DNA of 64,000 bases from Laccaria trichodermophora (Eukaryota > Basidiomycota > Agaricomycetes > Agaricales > Hydnangiaceae). The first letter of the stretch is position 1. Each line of letters begins with the position of its first letter. The DNA is taken from NCBI GenBank assembly GCA_018417955.1, contig JACTVC010000028.1, positions 62,001 to 126,000 of the forward strand, given 5' to 3'. Shown in pieces: positions 45,490 to 58,330 of this stretch. The notes beneath the pieces were generated by a model. The model had not been told where the DNA came from, did not search any database, and was given only the letters and a program-made list of their open reading frames with translations. Made by a program: the position numbers and the translations under genes.

Positions 45490-47700
45490 AGAAACTTTGC
45501 CGTGGATCGCTGGAACCCTCCGCTCAAACGGATAATCTTGAATAAACGCCCCCGAACGCCCGTGTTCCAACACCAACAGTTGATGTGGGGCAGCCATGCG
45601 TCGAACACCAGTCGAATACGGGTCGTCGTTCTTGTTTTTGCGGAATGCTGAGGATTCTGATTTCCTGACTATAGTTCCCAACCTTTTTGAAGGACGTCTT
45701 CGACACGTTTCATGTATGTTGGGAGTTGTCGTTTGATTTCGACGAGCCCGGATGATGGCTCCTGCTACTGGGGGCAAGTCGCGTGTGGCAGGCTTCAGAG
45801 AAGAAATGGATGGAAAAAAGGGAGCAAGAGGGTACCTTGTGTACAAGTGTTCAATGACCTCCTTCAAGTTAAGTCTAGTACTCATGATCCCCACCAATCT
45901 ACACGAGTGTCGTTCAGCAGAAAAACACAATAAGTAGAGAAAGCATGTATCTTTGGTGCAACGAAAAGTGCATCAAACTCAAAGAATCTCATTCGCATTG
46001 CGCGTCGTGCCAAGTCTCGTTCAATGATCTGGCTCTCGACCCGAGACACGCGCGCGCTCGTTGTATGCACTACCGATACCTCGGCGCCCTCTGTGTATGA
46101 CACCCACGTCAGCCTTTACTCGGACACAGCGAAAGAAAGGAAAGAAAGGGACTGACCAACAACGTTCAGCATCCTGAACATCGACTTTCCGCTGAACAAC
46201 CTCATAACCCTCCTCAAGCTCCTTCATAACCTTCACCCCTCCTACCCCTCCCTCTCCCCCAACCCCTTCGTTGGACTCGCCATAATAACCAACGGCTCAT
46301 GCTACTTCCTCAATCCCTCAGATACCTCACTCGCTCCACAAGCTTCCCTGTGCCGGAACAACTTTGAAACTTCTCACTTCTCTTCCTCGTCACCTCCCTC
46401 ACGACGTTCACAGTGAACTCTTGCACGAGACCATTCAACATCCCCAGGGCCGTCGTTTGTGCGTGAAGACGCTCGAAGGTGGGCTAAGGTGTGTATGTCA
46501 CCCAGTGAGATTTTATAATCCTAAGAGGGACGTCGTTGCAATCGCGTGAGTTTGCTTCGACGAGTGGGAGAATTTCGTTTCTCCTTTTCGTTTCTACGAT
46601 TCGCCATGTTCATTCGTCCATCACCTCACGCGACCCTCGACGGATTGGGTAGGGCGACAGTCTGCGTTTTGATTTGTGTACTTTGTCCAGGTCGGTGGAG
46701 GATGCCGGGAGATCGTTTAGCGGAAGGTCTTTCATTAGTTGGTTGTAGTTGTGCACTGTCCCCATCGTTAGCCTTGAACACAATGACAGATCAGAGAAGG
46801 AAAGACCCACCTAGATGTGTAGTATCCGTCAAGCCTGTATCAGCCGCAAAACTAACGGTGGCATGGAACCTTTTTGCATTACTCAGTGCATCCATGACCA
46901 TCCTCACCTCCTCGCTCCTCAACTGCGCCTCTATGCCTTCCAACGCCCTCTCGAGGCTCAACCAGAAGTTGACCTCTTGCGATGCCGTGCCGGAGGAAAC
47001 GTCGCCCGTGAGCTTGGTCGCCGCTTGGATGGCTCTGATCCAAGAATTAACGTGCCAGTAGAGGGTATGTAAACATGCTGTCAGTGAGTAGCTTTGAGGG
47101 GATATGGGACATGTTGGGGCGCTGGCCTTGCGATTGGGCCTTTTTAAAGTGTTAGTGGACTTCCGTCGCTGTAGAAAAAAAACGCACAAACTCAACGGTC
47201 CGTTGAGTAACGGGATGAACAACGAAATTCATCTCCGGACTCTCCACATTCTTCTGTGAGGGCAACAACCTCAACTCGAGCTCTGAAAACTTTTCTTCGT
47301 CATCGGTATCCCCACCTTGGCTTCTTCACCTCGATTTCCCCCTCCTGCGTCTTTCCCTGCCCCTGGACTAGTCCCTACAAACACGTCAAATCGTGGTTTA
47401 ACGCCACAGCTTGACACGGTGTGTAAAGACTCAGATGGTGTCTCCTCACCGCCAAAGACGTTGAGAAGGTGAAGCTGCGCAGAAAGTGGTACAGCTGGGT
47501 CAAGGTGCATTGTTCGTTTTATGAACGCGAGGGTTGTGATGTGTGTTGAGTGTTCTGTCAGTTGTGAGGTGAGGTGGTACGTGTGTGTTGGTGTTCCTCC
47601 GTCAACTGTGTCGCTTCTATGTGACTATACGAATGGAACGACCCAACATGGGGCGGAGCACAGACCTCAAGCTCAGACAATCCGAGGCGCGCGTAGTCAG
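45490..47700 (-). pseudogene. dyn1: Dynein heavy chain tail remnant 5 (longest)
   Basis: From 5' to 3' on the minus strand: HITTLAFIKRTMHLDPAVPL then SAQLHLLNVFGGEETPSESL and HTVSSCGVKPRFDVFVGTSP; KVGIPMTKKSF; LTGDVSSGTASQEVNFWLSL then ERALEGIEAQLRSEEVRMVM, DALSNAKRFHATVSFAADTG; GTVHNYNQLMKDLPLNDLPA then SSTDLDKVHKSKRRLSPYPI; QRKVDVQDAERC; ARVSRVESQIIERDLARRAM then RMRFFEFDALFVAPKIHAF; and ESSAFRKNKNDDPYSTGVRR. This is the tail of cytoplasmic dynein heavy chain. Stops and frame changes separate the pieces. Confidence 0.82.
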
Positions 47701-48084
47701 ACGCTGCCGCCTATTAACCTCGACTCTTCCTTGTGATGTCATGTATGACACCACACACGGGGTGCTCGAGGCCAAGAAGTGCCTCGTTGGTTACTGAGAA
47801 TCGACCTTTCGTGGTGGAAAAACGCGGAAGAGGAGCAGAGAGATGAAAGACCATTAGGGAGGGTTTAAACCCCTCTTGAATGGGTGGATCAAGGGGCTCA
47901 GACACTCGGGCGACGTGTGATGAGAGAAACAGAAGTGGAATGAGACGAAAAGGGACTGGGCGCAATTGAGGGACCAGAGAATACCGCCACAAAAAGGTGA
48001 TGACAAATTGCGATGAGCGCCCTCTGAGTCCAACCGCGCTTAGATGCCAGGGCATCGTTCTTTCCGTATTCTCACCAGCCATCG
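47701..48084. other. Divergent spacer of propeller copy H
   Basis: As in other units, but the TATA-like block reads cgcttagatg at about 48040, so this promoter may be weakened. Confidence 0.5.
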
Positions 48085-49457
48085 ATGGATGAACCACCTT
48101 CACGGTTGCTCAAGTCAAGGATTCCCAGGAAGACCATCCTCGTTGACTATGACCCGTGAGAATCTTTTGTAAATCTATTGCAGTTTGAACCATCATGATC
48201 GTCCCCTTTGCAGAACCCAAAGTTACCAGGAACGCATTTACGACGTTCATTGTCCTCTTCGAAAGGGAATCATTTGTTATCGCCAGGACGACACGATATT
48301 CGAGCACAACGTCCATTCCTCTGGAAAACATGAGGTTTGATTCACTCGTCGCTCACTGAGAAAGTCGTATACAACTAACTATGCTTTCAAGCCACGAATC
48401 ATTGTCCCGAAACATCCGTCGCGGCGTGTAGGAAAAATTTCCTTCGTCCCCATCAAAGGCAATCGGGTCCTACTTTTCGCAAGGTACGCCGACGGAGTGT
48501 GGATAACTCCCGAATACTATCTACACCTATCAATCCACGAGATCCGCTCCGATCATCGCATTGGTTCTGCTCTATGGTCTTTCAACGGTTGCGTTGATGG
48601 TCACTTTGATATTAAGGTTTTGGAGCTGATAAAATCCACCAAAAATGAATTGGGAATCACTTTTTGGCTGCCATTTGACGACCATTTTAAGCTGTTCGAC
48701 ATCTCTACTACTGAAACTGACACCTCAAATAATTTTCCTCTAATTGAGTTGGGGAGAATAGATTTTGATCCAAAGTTGAAGGTGAAGTCATTGTTTGATG
48801 AGATTCCTGGTTTGTCCAAAATTTTCATACAGTCGTGTTAAACCTGCTCTGATGTTCTTCAAGTTATACTATTCCCTGACCTGCACATTCTCCTCAACGT
48901 GGATTTTCAGAGTGGTCGACACAACGAAATGATTGACATTCACTATTTGGATTCTGGTGGTACAAGCTTTTCCTTCATCACCCGCCTGTCTATTCCCGTC
49001 GCAAAAACAACAGTTTTACCAAAATGTGCATTTTCTGCCGATGGGTCCAAGTTTGCTGTGGCTATGGAAAAAGGCGGCGTGTTTGTTTGGGATATTCGAA
49101 GCAAAGTTCCTTTACGGACATTCACAGGAATCTCCTCCGAGCATCTACAATTTAGCAGTGGAAATTCAGGAAAAGAAATTCTGGTATTTGTAGAGGTATG
49201 TCTGATGTTCACATTCTGATATCCCTACCTCTCAAATAGGTGGTCTAAACTTTTAGCATGCTTCATACTCTGAAAATATTCATGTGATCAATGCGACCTC
49301 GTTTGAGACGGAAGAAAGGCTTTTCTTGAGGAACGACTGGCATCAGCTTGTGGGTGCGCTCTTCTTCGATCCAAGTGGGGGAACTCTGTATGCTGAAGTT
49401 CGGGGAGCAATCTACGAGTGGGACCTGCAGAAAAAGGAGCCTGGTCCTGAGTGGTAG
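48085..49457 (+). CDS. Propeller protein copy H, last five residues lost
   Basis: Model: join(48085..48155, 48214..48334, 48392..48809, 48864..49195, 49257..49457), 380 aa. TAG at 49455-49457 stands where sisters have the first or second Trp of EWWIGEE; the ancestral stop is at 49470-49472. Otherwise open: MDEPPSRLLKSRIPRKTILV, ISFVPIKGNRVLLFARY, VILFPDLHILLNVDF, FSADGSKFAVAMEKGG..FVWDI, a short loop TGISSEHLQ, LVFVE, NIHVINATSFETEE, ALFFDPSGGTLYAEV. Probably still folds if the C-terminal strand is dispensable. Confidence 0.8.
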
Positions 49458-49699
49458 ATTGGGGAGGAGTAGGATGTCCACTGTCCAGCTTGATGAAAGT
49501 ACATTTTATTATGCCGTTTGTAATTCATTTGCGTAACTAATGACATCCACTCTAATGAATGTTCAAGCAAGAGAAGCTTGAAGGAGAAGAGACCAAAATT
49601 GAATTAACATCGACTTAGGTATGAGTAAAAAAAATCATGAATATGACCAAGTGAACAAACTCTGTGAGCTTAGGCGTAGTGCGTTGAACGATCCAAATT

Positions 49700-50030
49700 T
49701 TCTCCCAAAAAAGCCTGCTGCGTCAAAGGCATAAAAACCCATTGCGAAGGATGGTAACGCAGGCGTGGCAGATACGATGTGAGGACAAGAAGGCAGATTC
49801 AAGGCCGCCAATGTCTACGCAGGAAAAGAGGTGTGCGCACACATCCAGTGACTGGGCGAAACTGTTTGCTTGCCCATGGCTTAGAAGCCCGATGGCCATC
49901 AAGAAGGGAGTATATTCTTCGATCCCAACAGGGAAAATGTCTGTGCTAACTGGATGGAGCAATTTATGAATGAGCCCTGCAAAAACGAGGACAAGAGTGG
50001 TGTCTTGGGGAAGGAGGAGTACATTGTGTA
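49700..50030 (+). pseudogene. Degenerate propeller exon 5 fragment
   Basis: Around 49895-50030 the sequence ggagcaatttatgaatg, cctgcaaaaacgagg and cttggggaaggagg aligns with exon 5 (IYEWDLQKNEPG..WIGEE), and 49735-49850 matches the start of segment Y (cattgcgaaggatgg). Heavily diverged. The long minus-strand frame across 49723-50160 is probably antisense to this. Confidence 0.45.
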
Positions 50031-50159
50031 GAATGGCACCGTCTGGACGGGGGGCTTTCAGCACCCCGAACAACATGGATACATATCCAAACCAATATAC
50101 TATATAGTATTGCATAAGGCTCGGGTTTAGCAACACGGCGCCACCTTTCAAGTTCCCCA

Positions 50160-50860
50160 TTGCGACATATTCAACATACTATGCAGGGGAGTGGTGGCCG
50201 ACGACGAGTTAGAGAAAGACGCTAGAGAGGGAGGGTAGATCTAAGTGGAAAGAATAGATTAGTTCACAGTGGTGGGCAAAAAAACCTGTGCTAGCAGAGG
50301 GCATTGGAAAGCCAACTCACCATCCTCGCAAAATCCAATAATCACTACCGCCAAAACCTCCCCGTTGTGAGCAAGAGAAATAGAGTTGTTAGATTGACTA
50401 TAGCCTTCAGTGTCTGGAATTCGACCATTGAAGGATCACAAAACCCATGTTCAACCTAGGGGGGACGTTGTGAATTTGTCAGATTGAACTCGCCATGTAC
50501 TGATCACCCCAGGCCCACTTTTCCTGTCAACGAGCAGGATATACCTGGCTCACAAGCCCTGGAACTATGTCGTTGATGACAACAGCGTTTTCATTCGAGA
50601 TGGGAAGCTGCATGGTCGGAGATGCTCCCCATCATGATTCTCCAGACACCATGCACGTCTCTACTCTCCCACTGACGAAGTTGAATGTGTAGAAGAACGG
50701 GCGCAGTTGTCATCGGGGTGAAGTAGAAAAGAGGTTAGACATCGAGGGAGCAAAGAGACGATTCCGTGCAGGTTGAGGGTTGTAATATCGGTCCCGTGAA
50801 GTGAACGAAGCGACAGAAAAAGAAGAGAACAACGAAGTGGTCCGCCACGTCGACAAGCGT
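50160..50860 (-). pseudogene. Possible broken second propeller-type gene
   Basis: Minus-strand pieces resemble beta-propeller strands: NNSISLAHNGEVLAVVIIGF then CEDG at a GTGAGT donor near 50322; MQLPISNENAVVINDIVPGL near 50600; and FVSGRVETCMVSGES near 50680. Stops lie between them and no start or end could be set. Found only in this unit. It could be a diverged member of the same superfamily; assignment uncertain. Confidence 0.3.
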
Positions 50861-51959
50861 GATAGGCCCCTGCAAATCCAGTCGGGCGCTGTCCAAAGGG
50901 TACCTGGTGACTAAGAATCAGAATCGAAAACTAAAGAAAACCACTGAGGGGAAGATTTACTTGGATAAAAAGTGCTCATATTCATTTACCTCGTGTTCTT
51001 CACATCCTTCACGAAAGATATCCGACTTCCCTTCACCTACTCCTTCGCCAGTCTAATCTCCGATTCCTGATGCCCAGATGATACGTTCGGACGCGGCCCC
51101 GCCTGTCTCTTCTCCGGGTTCCCTGCTTCTTTGATGGGTGAGGCGTCCATCTGCATCTTTAATGACTTCGGCTTGTTCATGGGCTACAAGAGGCGCTTCC
51201 GCACCATTGTTTGCTTTTTTGCCTTGAGAGGATGTCAAGGAGTCGCCCGCGAATACTCGGGGGGAAGAGCCCAAGTTCGGCATTGGAGGTGTCCGTGGCA
51301 GTCAACTTCAAGTTGAGGTTTGGGTGATGACGCGTTAACAGGTTGGGGCTGAGTTTGGGAATTCGCATCCTGTTGCAGAGGTGGGCTAATCTGTGCAAAG
51401 GATGGCTATTTGAAACTTACCTCGAGAGTCGAGCACGTACTCCTTTGTTCTCCACTTGTTACAGAGATTTCCCCGTAAGACGTCGCCATTGGAACGGTGG
51501 ATCATTCATGAACACTGACTATATCTGGGTTGAGTTCGTGTTGTCAATTTGAGGTTTCTCCATCTGCCTCAAACGTTCGGCCTTATATATCTTGTAAGAG
51601 GTGACAGGCATTTCTTACATATTTGGTTTGTTTCTACCGAAATCCCATCGACTCAGGAGCCGTCCGGGAGGAAGAGCATCGGAGGTTCTGGTAATCGGTG
51701 AAAGAGAAGGTTTACAAAGTCCGTCAAGGTGCTAAGTTCAACTTGTCGTCGCGCCACCATGTCATCGCGAACGGTACTCTACGGTGCTCCTCCTTCAAGT
51801 TTGTTAGAGCCGCGTTACGACAGCGGTATTCTGCAGGAATTTTCGCATAAGACGTGAATTACGGCGTATTCTGCTACTAATGTCAAGCGCGTATAATAAA
51901 GAACGCCTCAGGGTCAGTTCCCTATTTCGCAACCCGAACACACGCGTTCTTCCACAAAA
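50861..51959. other. Unit-specific unassigned sequence
   Basis: No counterpart in the other array units. Minus-strand frames at 51053-51283 (IKDADGRLTHQRS, GEETGGAASER) and 51177-51398 (PNLNLKLTATDT) have coding-like composition, but neither is recognised nor joined into a model. 51560-51960 shows nothing beyond a TATA-like ttatatatc near 51583. Confidence 0.35.
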
Positions 51960-52110
51960 ACCATAGCCGAACGGATGACCAGAGCAGGCATCGACACGGG
52001 TGCGTCACCCAACCAATCCAATCCAACGCACGTCCGAAAAAGCCGACGAAACCACCGCCCTTCAGTGCAGACGGGCGTCGACATCGACGTCCAAACCGCT
52101 TTGGAAAAGG
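51960..52110. other. Segment Z remnant fused to dynein remnant 6
   Basis: About 100 bases of Z (aagccgacgaaaccaccgcc; agacgggcgtcgac) run directly into dynein-type sequence. Med21, Rtf2 and most of Z are missing from this short unit. Confidence 0.5.
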
Positions 52111-53660
52111 GGTACAGGTTTTTAAACTGGTTTGGTAGTCAATGGCTGGAAATGGATGGGAAAGAGGGAGGGAGAGGGTACCTTTTCATGCAAATGATCT
52201 ATGTCCTCCTATACAGAATCGAGTCTGGTACTCCTATACCGCACCACGAATCTACATCACTGTCGTTCAGCGAAAAGTGCAAAGAATGCACGTACCTTTG
52301 GCCTAACGAAGAGCGCATCAAACCTTTGAGAAAACCCTAAACATCACATTCGCACTGCGCGCCGAGCCAGATCTATCCTGAAGCCTTGCAATGACCTTGT
52401 TCTCGACCAGAGACACGCGCTCGTTGTACGCGTTACCCATATCTCGAGCCTGATACCCACATCAGCCTTTACTCAAAGACACAGCGAGAGAAACGAAAGA
52501 AAAGGACCGACCAACACCAACATCCAGAAGATCAGCTTTCCGCTCAACAACCTCCATGATCTCCTCCATATCCAATCCCCCTTCCACCCCTCCTTCTCCC
52601 CCAAGACCGACCGTCGTTTGTGCGAGGAGACGTTCAAAGGTGGGGTAAGGTGTACGCTTGCTGGTGAGATGTTGAGATCCGCAGAAGGACGCCGTTGAAT
52701 GAGATTGTTCCACCAAGTGGGAGCCTGACGAATTGGGTAGGAGGGCAGGTTAAGCATTCGTTTTAGATGAGTGTTCGTGATTCGTGCACACTGTCGAGGT
52801 CGTGCAGGAGAACGTAGCGGAAAGTCTTCGAATAGTCGGTTGCACTTGTGGACTGTCAGTATCAATCAGCTTCATTTATCCCAAAGAAAGAGAAGGGAGA
52901 CCCACCGAGATTTGTAGCACTCTTCGACCCGGTACCAGCGATGTCGCATGGAATGTCTTTGCATCCCTCAATGCATCCATGGCCATCCTCTCTTCCTCGC
53001 TCCTCAACTGCGCCTCTATGCCTTCCAACGCCCATTCGAGGCTCAACCAAAACTTGACCTCTTGCGATGCCATGCCGGAGGAAACGTCCCTCGTGAGCTT
53101 GGTTGCCGCTTGGATGGCTTTGGTCCATGAGTTGACGTGCTAGTAAAGAGAGTTGAGGAACTTGCGGTCGGTCAGGAGCTTTAATGGGATGTGAGAGTCA
53201 TTGAGTCGTTGGCCTTGCGGTTGGGCCTTTATTCAAGTCAGTGAGACGCCATCGCCACAGGAAGGGAGAACCCACTCACTCAACAGCTTCTTGAATAACA
53301 GGATGGACAGCATCTCCATTCTGATGTAAGTGTAACGATCTCAACTCGAGCCCTGCAAATGTTTTCTTCATCATCGGTATCCCCAACTTTTTCTGCACCT
53401 CGACCTCCTGCGTCTTTCCCTGCCCCTGCCCTAGTCCCTACAAATGCGCCAAAGGCCGAGGTAGTACGTGCGTTGGTGTTCCCCCGTCATCTGCGTCGTT
53501 TTCATGTGAATATATGAACAGAACGACCCAGCATTGCACACAGCACAAACCTCATCCAGCTCAGACAATCCGAGGCACGCATAGTCAGCCGATGGCGCCT
53601 ATTGGCCTCGACTCTTCCTTGTGGTGTCATATAGAACCACGCACTCGGTGCTTGAGAGCC
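52111..53660 (-). pseudogene. dyn1: Dynein heavy chain tail remnant 6
   Basis: Minus-strand cues: EEIMEVVERKADLLDVGVGR near 52530, [14 protein letters not shown] near 52400, ASQEVKFWLSLEWALEGIEA then QLRSEEERMAMDALRDAKTF near 53000, and the LHQNGD block near 53320. The segment around 52876-53073 is open for 65 codons. Other parts contain stops. Confidence 0.75.
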
Positions 53661-54012
53661 AGGAAGTGCCTTGCTGGTTGCTGAAAAAAAAAAATCGACC
53701 TTTCGTGGTGGAAAAACGCGGAGTGGGCCAGTGGGGGAGAGATGGAAGACCATTGCGGAGGGCTTAAACCTCTTGAATGGGGGACAAAGGAGCTCCGGTA
53801 CTTGAGTGACGAGGGATGAGAGAGACAGAAGCGGAATGACACGAAAAGGGACTTGGTGTGGGATCAGAGTCTGTGTGTTCCAGAGAAGGGCTACAAAAAG
53901 GTGATGAGTGTCAGGTTGGACGATCAACAGATTGTGATAATTAAGCACCCTCTAAGCCCGACCGCGCTTATATGCCAGGGCATCCTTCTTTCCGTACTCT
54001 GACCAGCCATCG
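53661..54012. other. Divergent spacer and promoter of propeller copy I
   Basis: Includes a private A-run near 53685, the cacaaaaaggtgat-type block and gaccgcgcttatatg about 40 nt before the ATG. Confidence 0.5.
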
Positions 54013-55391
54013 ATGGATGAACCACCTTCACGGTTGCTGAAGTCAAGGATTCCAAGAAAGACCATCCTCAGGCCGTGAGAATCTTTTGTATATCTGTTGT
54101 ATTCTGAACACCATCGCCTTTGCAGAAACTACTCGGATGACGACTCAGATGATTCTAGCATTTACGGCGCTCATTGTCCCCTTCGAAAGGGCATCATTTG
54201 TTATCACCGGGACGACACGATATTCGAACACAACATTTTTTATTCCTCTGGAAAACATGAGGTTGGTTCACATGTCGCTCACTGAGAAGGTCGTATACAA
54301 CTAACTATGCTTTTAAGCCACGAATCATTGTCCCGGCACATCTGTTGCGGTATTTATTTAAAATGTCCTTTGTCCCCATCAAAGGCAATCGGGTCCTACT
54401 ATTCGCAAAGTACTCCTATGAAAAGTTTGATAATCCCAACTGTCTACACCTATCAATCCACGAAATCCGCTCCGATCGTCGCATTGGTTCTGCTCTGTGG
54501 TCTTTCCACGGTAGCGTTGATGGTCGCTTCGATATTAATCATTTTGAGCTGATAAAATCCACCGAAAATGAATTGGGAATCACTTTTTGGGCACGATTTG
54601 ATGACCATTGGAAGCTGTTCGACATCGATACTACTGAAAGTGACACCTCGAACAATTTCCCTCTAATTGAGTCAGGGAGAATAGATTTTGATCTAAAGTT
54701 GGAGTCGAAGCCGAAGTACAATGAGAGTCGCGGTTTGTCCAAAATTTCATACAGTTGTGTTGAACCTGCTCTGACGTTCTCCAAGTGATACTATCCCATG
54801 ACATGCACATTCTCCTCAATGTGGGTTTGGAGCGGGATCGACACAACGAAACGATTGACATTCACTATTTGGATTCTGGCGGTACAAGCTTTTCCTTCAT
54901 TACCCGCCTGCACATTCCCGTTGCAAAAACAGTCAACTCACCAAAGTTTGCATTTTCTGGCGATGGGTCCAAGTTTGCTGTGGCTATGGAACAAGGCGGC
55001 GTGTTTGTTTGGGATATTCGAAGCAAAGTTCCTTTACGGACATTCCCAGGAATCTCCTCCGAGCAACTACAATTTAGCAGTGGAAATTTAGGGAAAGAAA
55101 TCCTGGTATTTGTAGAGGTATGTCTGATGTTCACATTCTGATATCTCTACCTCTAAAATGGGTGGTCTTGACTTTTAGTATGCTTCAGACTCTGAAATTA
55201 TTCATGTGATTGATGCGACGTCGTTTGAGACAGAAGAAAAGCTTTTCTTGGAGCCATGCGTTTACAAAGTAAATGGACCCTTCTTTGATCCAAGTACGGG
55301 AGCTCTGTATGCTGAACTTGACAGATTAATCTACGAGTGGGACCTGCAGAAAAATGAGCCTGGTCCTGAATGGTGGATCGGGGAGGAGTAG
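54013..55391 (+). CDS. Propeller protein copy I, intact
   Basis: Model: join(54013..54074, 54126..54261, 54318..54732, 54786..55117, 55179..55391), 385 aa. Like copy G it has an acidic insert in exon 2 (NYSDDDSDDSSIYGAH). Exon 4 has the same length as in H (332 bases) with the short loop PGISSEQLQ, so H and I are close in that exon while I resembles G at the N-terminus; recombination between copies is possible. Others: MSFVPIKGNRVLLFAKY; VILSHDMHILLNVGL; FSGDGSKFAVAMEQGG..FVWDI; LVFVE; IIHVIDATSFETEE; GPEWWIGEE. Confidence 0.84.
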
Positions 55392-56739
55392 GATGTGGCT
55401 TGACCAGAATACTTTTATCACACCGTTTGTAGTTTGTTGAAACAAGTAACCAGTGTTCAAGCAAAAGAAGTTTGAAGGAGAAGAGACCAAGACCCAAGAT
55501 CAAGTGAACAAAGTCTGTGAGCCTGTGCAGTGTGTTGAACATTTGCTCCAGAGGAAGGGGAGGAATCCCACTGTGTTGAATGCATAAAAACCCGTCGCAG
55601 CGGATGATATCGCAGGCGCAGGTACGATGCGAGGATGACAAGGCAGATCGAGGCTGCCGAAGTCCCCGAGGGGTGGGCGCACACCTCAAGCGGTTACAAC
55701 TGAGTGTACTGACAGGGCCTAGTTCTTGTACCCTTGTAGAAATTTGTCGGGGAAGTCGTCGAACCCAAAAGACTTTGGCATTTTTACCACATTACAAAGT
55801 TTTGGAAGTTAGCGAAGGTTGGGTTAATTCTCAAAAATATGCCACTAATCGAGCGCCAGTGCTCGTCAGATTTACGGCCTTATATATTATCGGTGATCCA
55901 GACTAAGAAGCCCTACACACGAACAAATGCGAGGTATGTCCCCCGGCGGGGGAAAGTTCGCAAAGGTCCTGCACACATCCCGTCAATCTCCAACTAAAAT
56001 GAGTGAAACAGCAGTACAAAAGCTTACCGTATGCACCTACTCTAATCCGCCAAGCGCAATGGCAGCTAGCACACTACGAACATCGCAGCTTCACTTATCC
56101 AAGACCAGAGGTTTATTCCGACTCATCTTCCGTACCAGATTCTGAGGGATGTTCCCCGCCGCCAATTGTCGCTCCTCCAGAAGTAAGAAGGGAGTCAAGC
56201 CTTGCCTATCGACCAATATTGTTGTCAACTGTAAAGGTACAGGCAAATAACGAAGACACACTTCGTCCTGATCCGAGAGCTGTGAGCATCTCAGCTATTC
56301 ATCCCCATGGTGACGTTAGGACAGATGCCAGGAAGCGAGAGTGAATTGTCAGAGGGATCCCCACATCAAAATTTTGTTTGAAGGCAGGTGTTGGCGATGT
56401 CGCTGGCGAGGGACGTTCTGGTTATATTGCAAGGACATTGGCACTCCCATCCAGATATTGTGGAAAGCAAGATCGAGCGCGATAATGTGGACATCACGGT
56501 GGAGGCGAAATTGAAATTGGAATGAGAAGGGACGGCAGGCGAGGAGCTAAAACACATCGTACTTGGATTTGTGTTGTTTGTTGGTAGGTATCAAGTTTGT
56601 GAACGCTGGGATGTGTATAATGACGAAAGGGTGAATCGACACGTGTTGTCAGCTTTTGGGTGGGGTGGGGGGGATGCTTGAGGGGACGAATGGTTCATCT
56701 TGTAGCAAAACAACCTCGTGCATAGCCTGACTTCTGCAA
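55392..56739. other. Segment Y, copy 4 (unassigned)
   Basis: Shorter than copies 2 and 3: the gattatctctg block is missing and the sequence jumps near 55935 to the gggaaagttcgcaaaggtcctgc block. Shared open frames but no recognisable gene. Confidence 0.45.
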
Positions 56740-57302
56740 CATAGACAACGTCAACTTGAAATTTGAAGAAGGCAGCAACGGAAGAGCTTACTTGCGCAAC
56801 CGACACCCAGCGTGTATCCCTCATTCGCGAGCACCATATCCTCTTCTAATTGTTAAAATCTCATTCAAGCTGCCTGATTGTTATATGAATGTAAGCGAGA
56901 AAATTTGAACTGGGAGGACCGGCGTGAGCCCACTTGTCCTTCCTCGGGTTCTAGCTCTAGCAAAGAGTCTTTCTGCTTGGCTTTCACCATCAAGTCCGTT
57001 AGTCGCCCCCTCTAGTTCGCTGACCGAACGATGCGTCATTCATTTATGAAAAAGGAGACGAGGCGGGTCACTCACCTTCAAACACATCTGGGGGGTCATA
57101 CTTGTTGGCGTTCCGCTGGTTCTTATGAAAATTTACGGGCCAACTTGAAGAAAGTTGGGTCGCGACGTTAAGTAGCTAATGCTGTTGGCTGAAGCTAAAG
57201 ACAACAATTGTTCGGTCAGTGCTTGTACTTTTCGTGAAAAAACAATACCTGCTACATTTCATCTTGAAGCCGAGTTATCCTGTCCATATGTTCCTGCAGC
57301 AT
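56740..57302 (-). pseudogene. med21: Med21 remnant 3
   Basis: ATG at 57302 opens MLQEHMDRITRLQDEM and meets the same TAG (57252-57254) as remnant 2. A 6-base deletion removes two residues (LS) present in the other copies. SRN..KYDPPDVFE is recognisable near 57090; the C-terminal half is poorer than in remnants 1 and 2. Head-to-head with Rtf2 remnant 6. Confidence 0.72.
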
Positions 57303-57417
57303 TGCGCTGCTGAGTAGCTCGCGGTACGGGATTGTGTGAAGATTGTGACGCTGGACTTGGTAGTCACTTTCTCCTTCACCACCACCACCACCTCGTATAC
57401 AAACCGCATTCCTATCA

Positions 57418-58330
57418 TGGTTAATGACGGTGGAAGTATTCCAGATCGCCGCGACCCCGTTAGAAACAAGCCGAAGGTGAGATAAAACCCTTACAAGACT
57501 TGAAAGATATGGAGCTGACAGACCGTTAGGCGGAACAAGCTGACAAGGCCAACCCAACCAATTAGACTCGGGCACGGTGGTTCTTCTGTGCATTGTCAAA
57601 GTTGAGCGAAAACGAGCTCACATTTATTCAATCATAGAGTAAAGTGCAGGAGCCCATCGTCTTAGGCAAATTTGGGGACTCGATAATAGACTACTTGCTC
57701 TACAAAGTGGCGTATGGAGACGGGGTGGTCATATCCGGTTGCTGAAGGTGAGCTCCGAACGCCCCTATTCTGTGCACACAGGCTAATTTAGCCATGCAAT
57801 AGGACGTGAAAACCCTAACTCTTGACCCCAATCTTGCGCGTCAATCGTCCGAGCTATCATCAAGTGACATCGAACTTGTCTGATCACTTACAACGAAGGA
57901 CATGAACGGTGCCCAGCCCTTCGTCCACATCTGCGCCTCGTCTACTCCAAAAGAACGGGAGAAAGAAAAAGGCAAAGCAACAACAGACTCTTCGGACGCC
58001 GACCTGGAACCCTGCCCCCTCAATGCAGGAAGTACATCCGAACCTAGGACGTCGTCCTGCTCAATCCGTCTCAAGACCATGAAGACGCTATGCGTGAATC
58101 AATGGAGCGCAAGCGCCTTCTTGGACCCGTGAAGAAGCTCAAGTCATCAAAGAAGTGGAAGAATGACTCACCCACGGACAACGCAGAGCCTCCAACGAAG
58201 AAATAGGCGGCAGTGGGGCCGAGGACGGAGATATCCGCGGCGAGTCAGGCGGTGTAAAGGGCCTATATAGGATTGGACGAAGAGGAAGGAGACTTCATGA
58301 CTATGGGCACTTACACCAGGGTATGTCTCC
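57418..58330 (+). pseudogene. rtf2: Rtf2 remnant 6
   Basis: MVNDGGSIPDRRDPVRNKPK with a GTGAG donor, AEQADKANPTN then a stop (TAG) before TRARWFFCAL, a deleted LYNKD region, NGAQPFVHICASSTPKEREK, SDADLEPCPLNAGS, RMNHGER-type frame changes, and near 58250 KGLYRIG..MTMGTYTR. Of the six remnants, its 5' exons and those of remnant 5 are most alike. Confidence 0.74.

Noticed and set aside
49723..50160. 145-codon minus-strand frame with hydrophobic residues as a membrane protein
   Set aside because: It lies antisense to a degenerate propeller exon 5 and segment Y start; no homologous open frame in other units.
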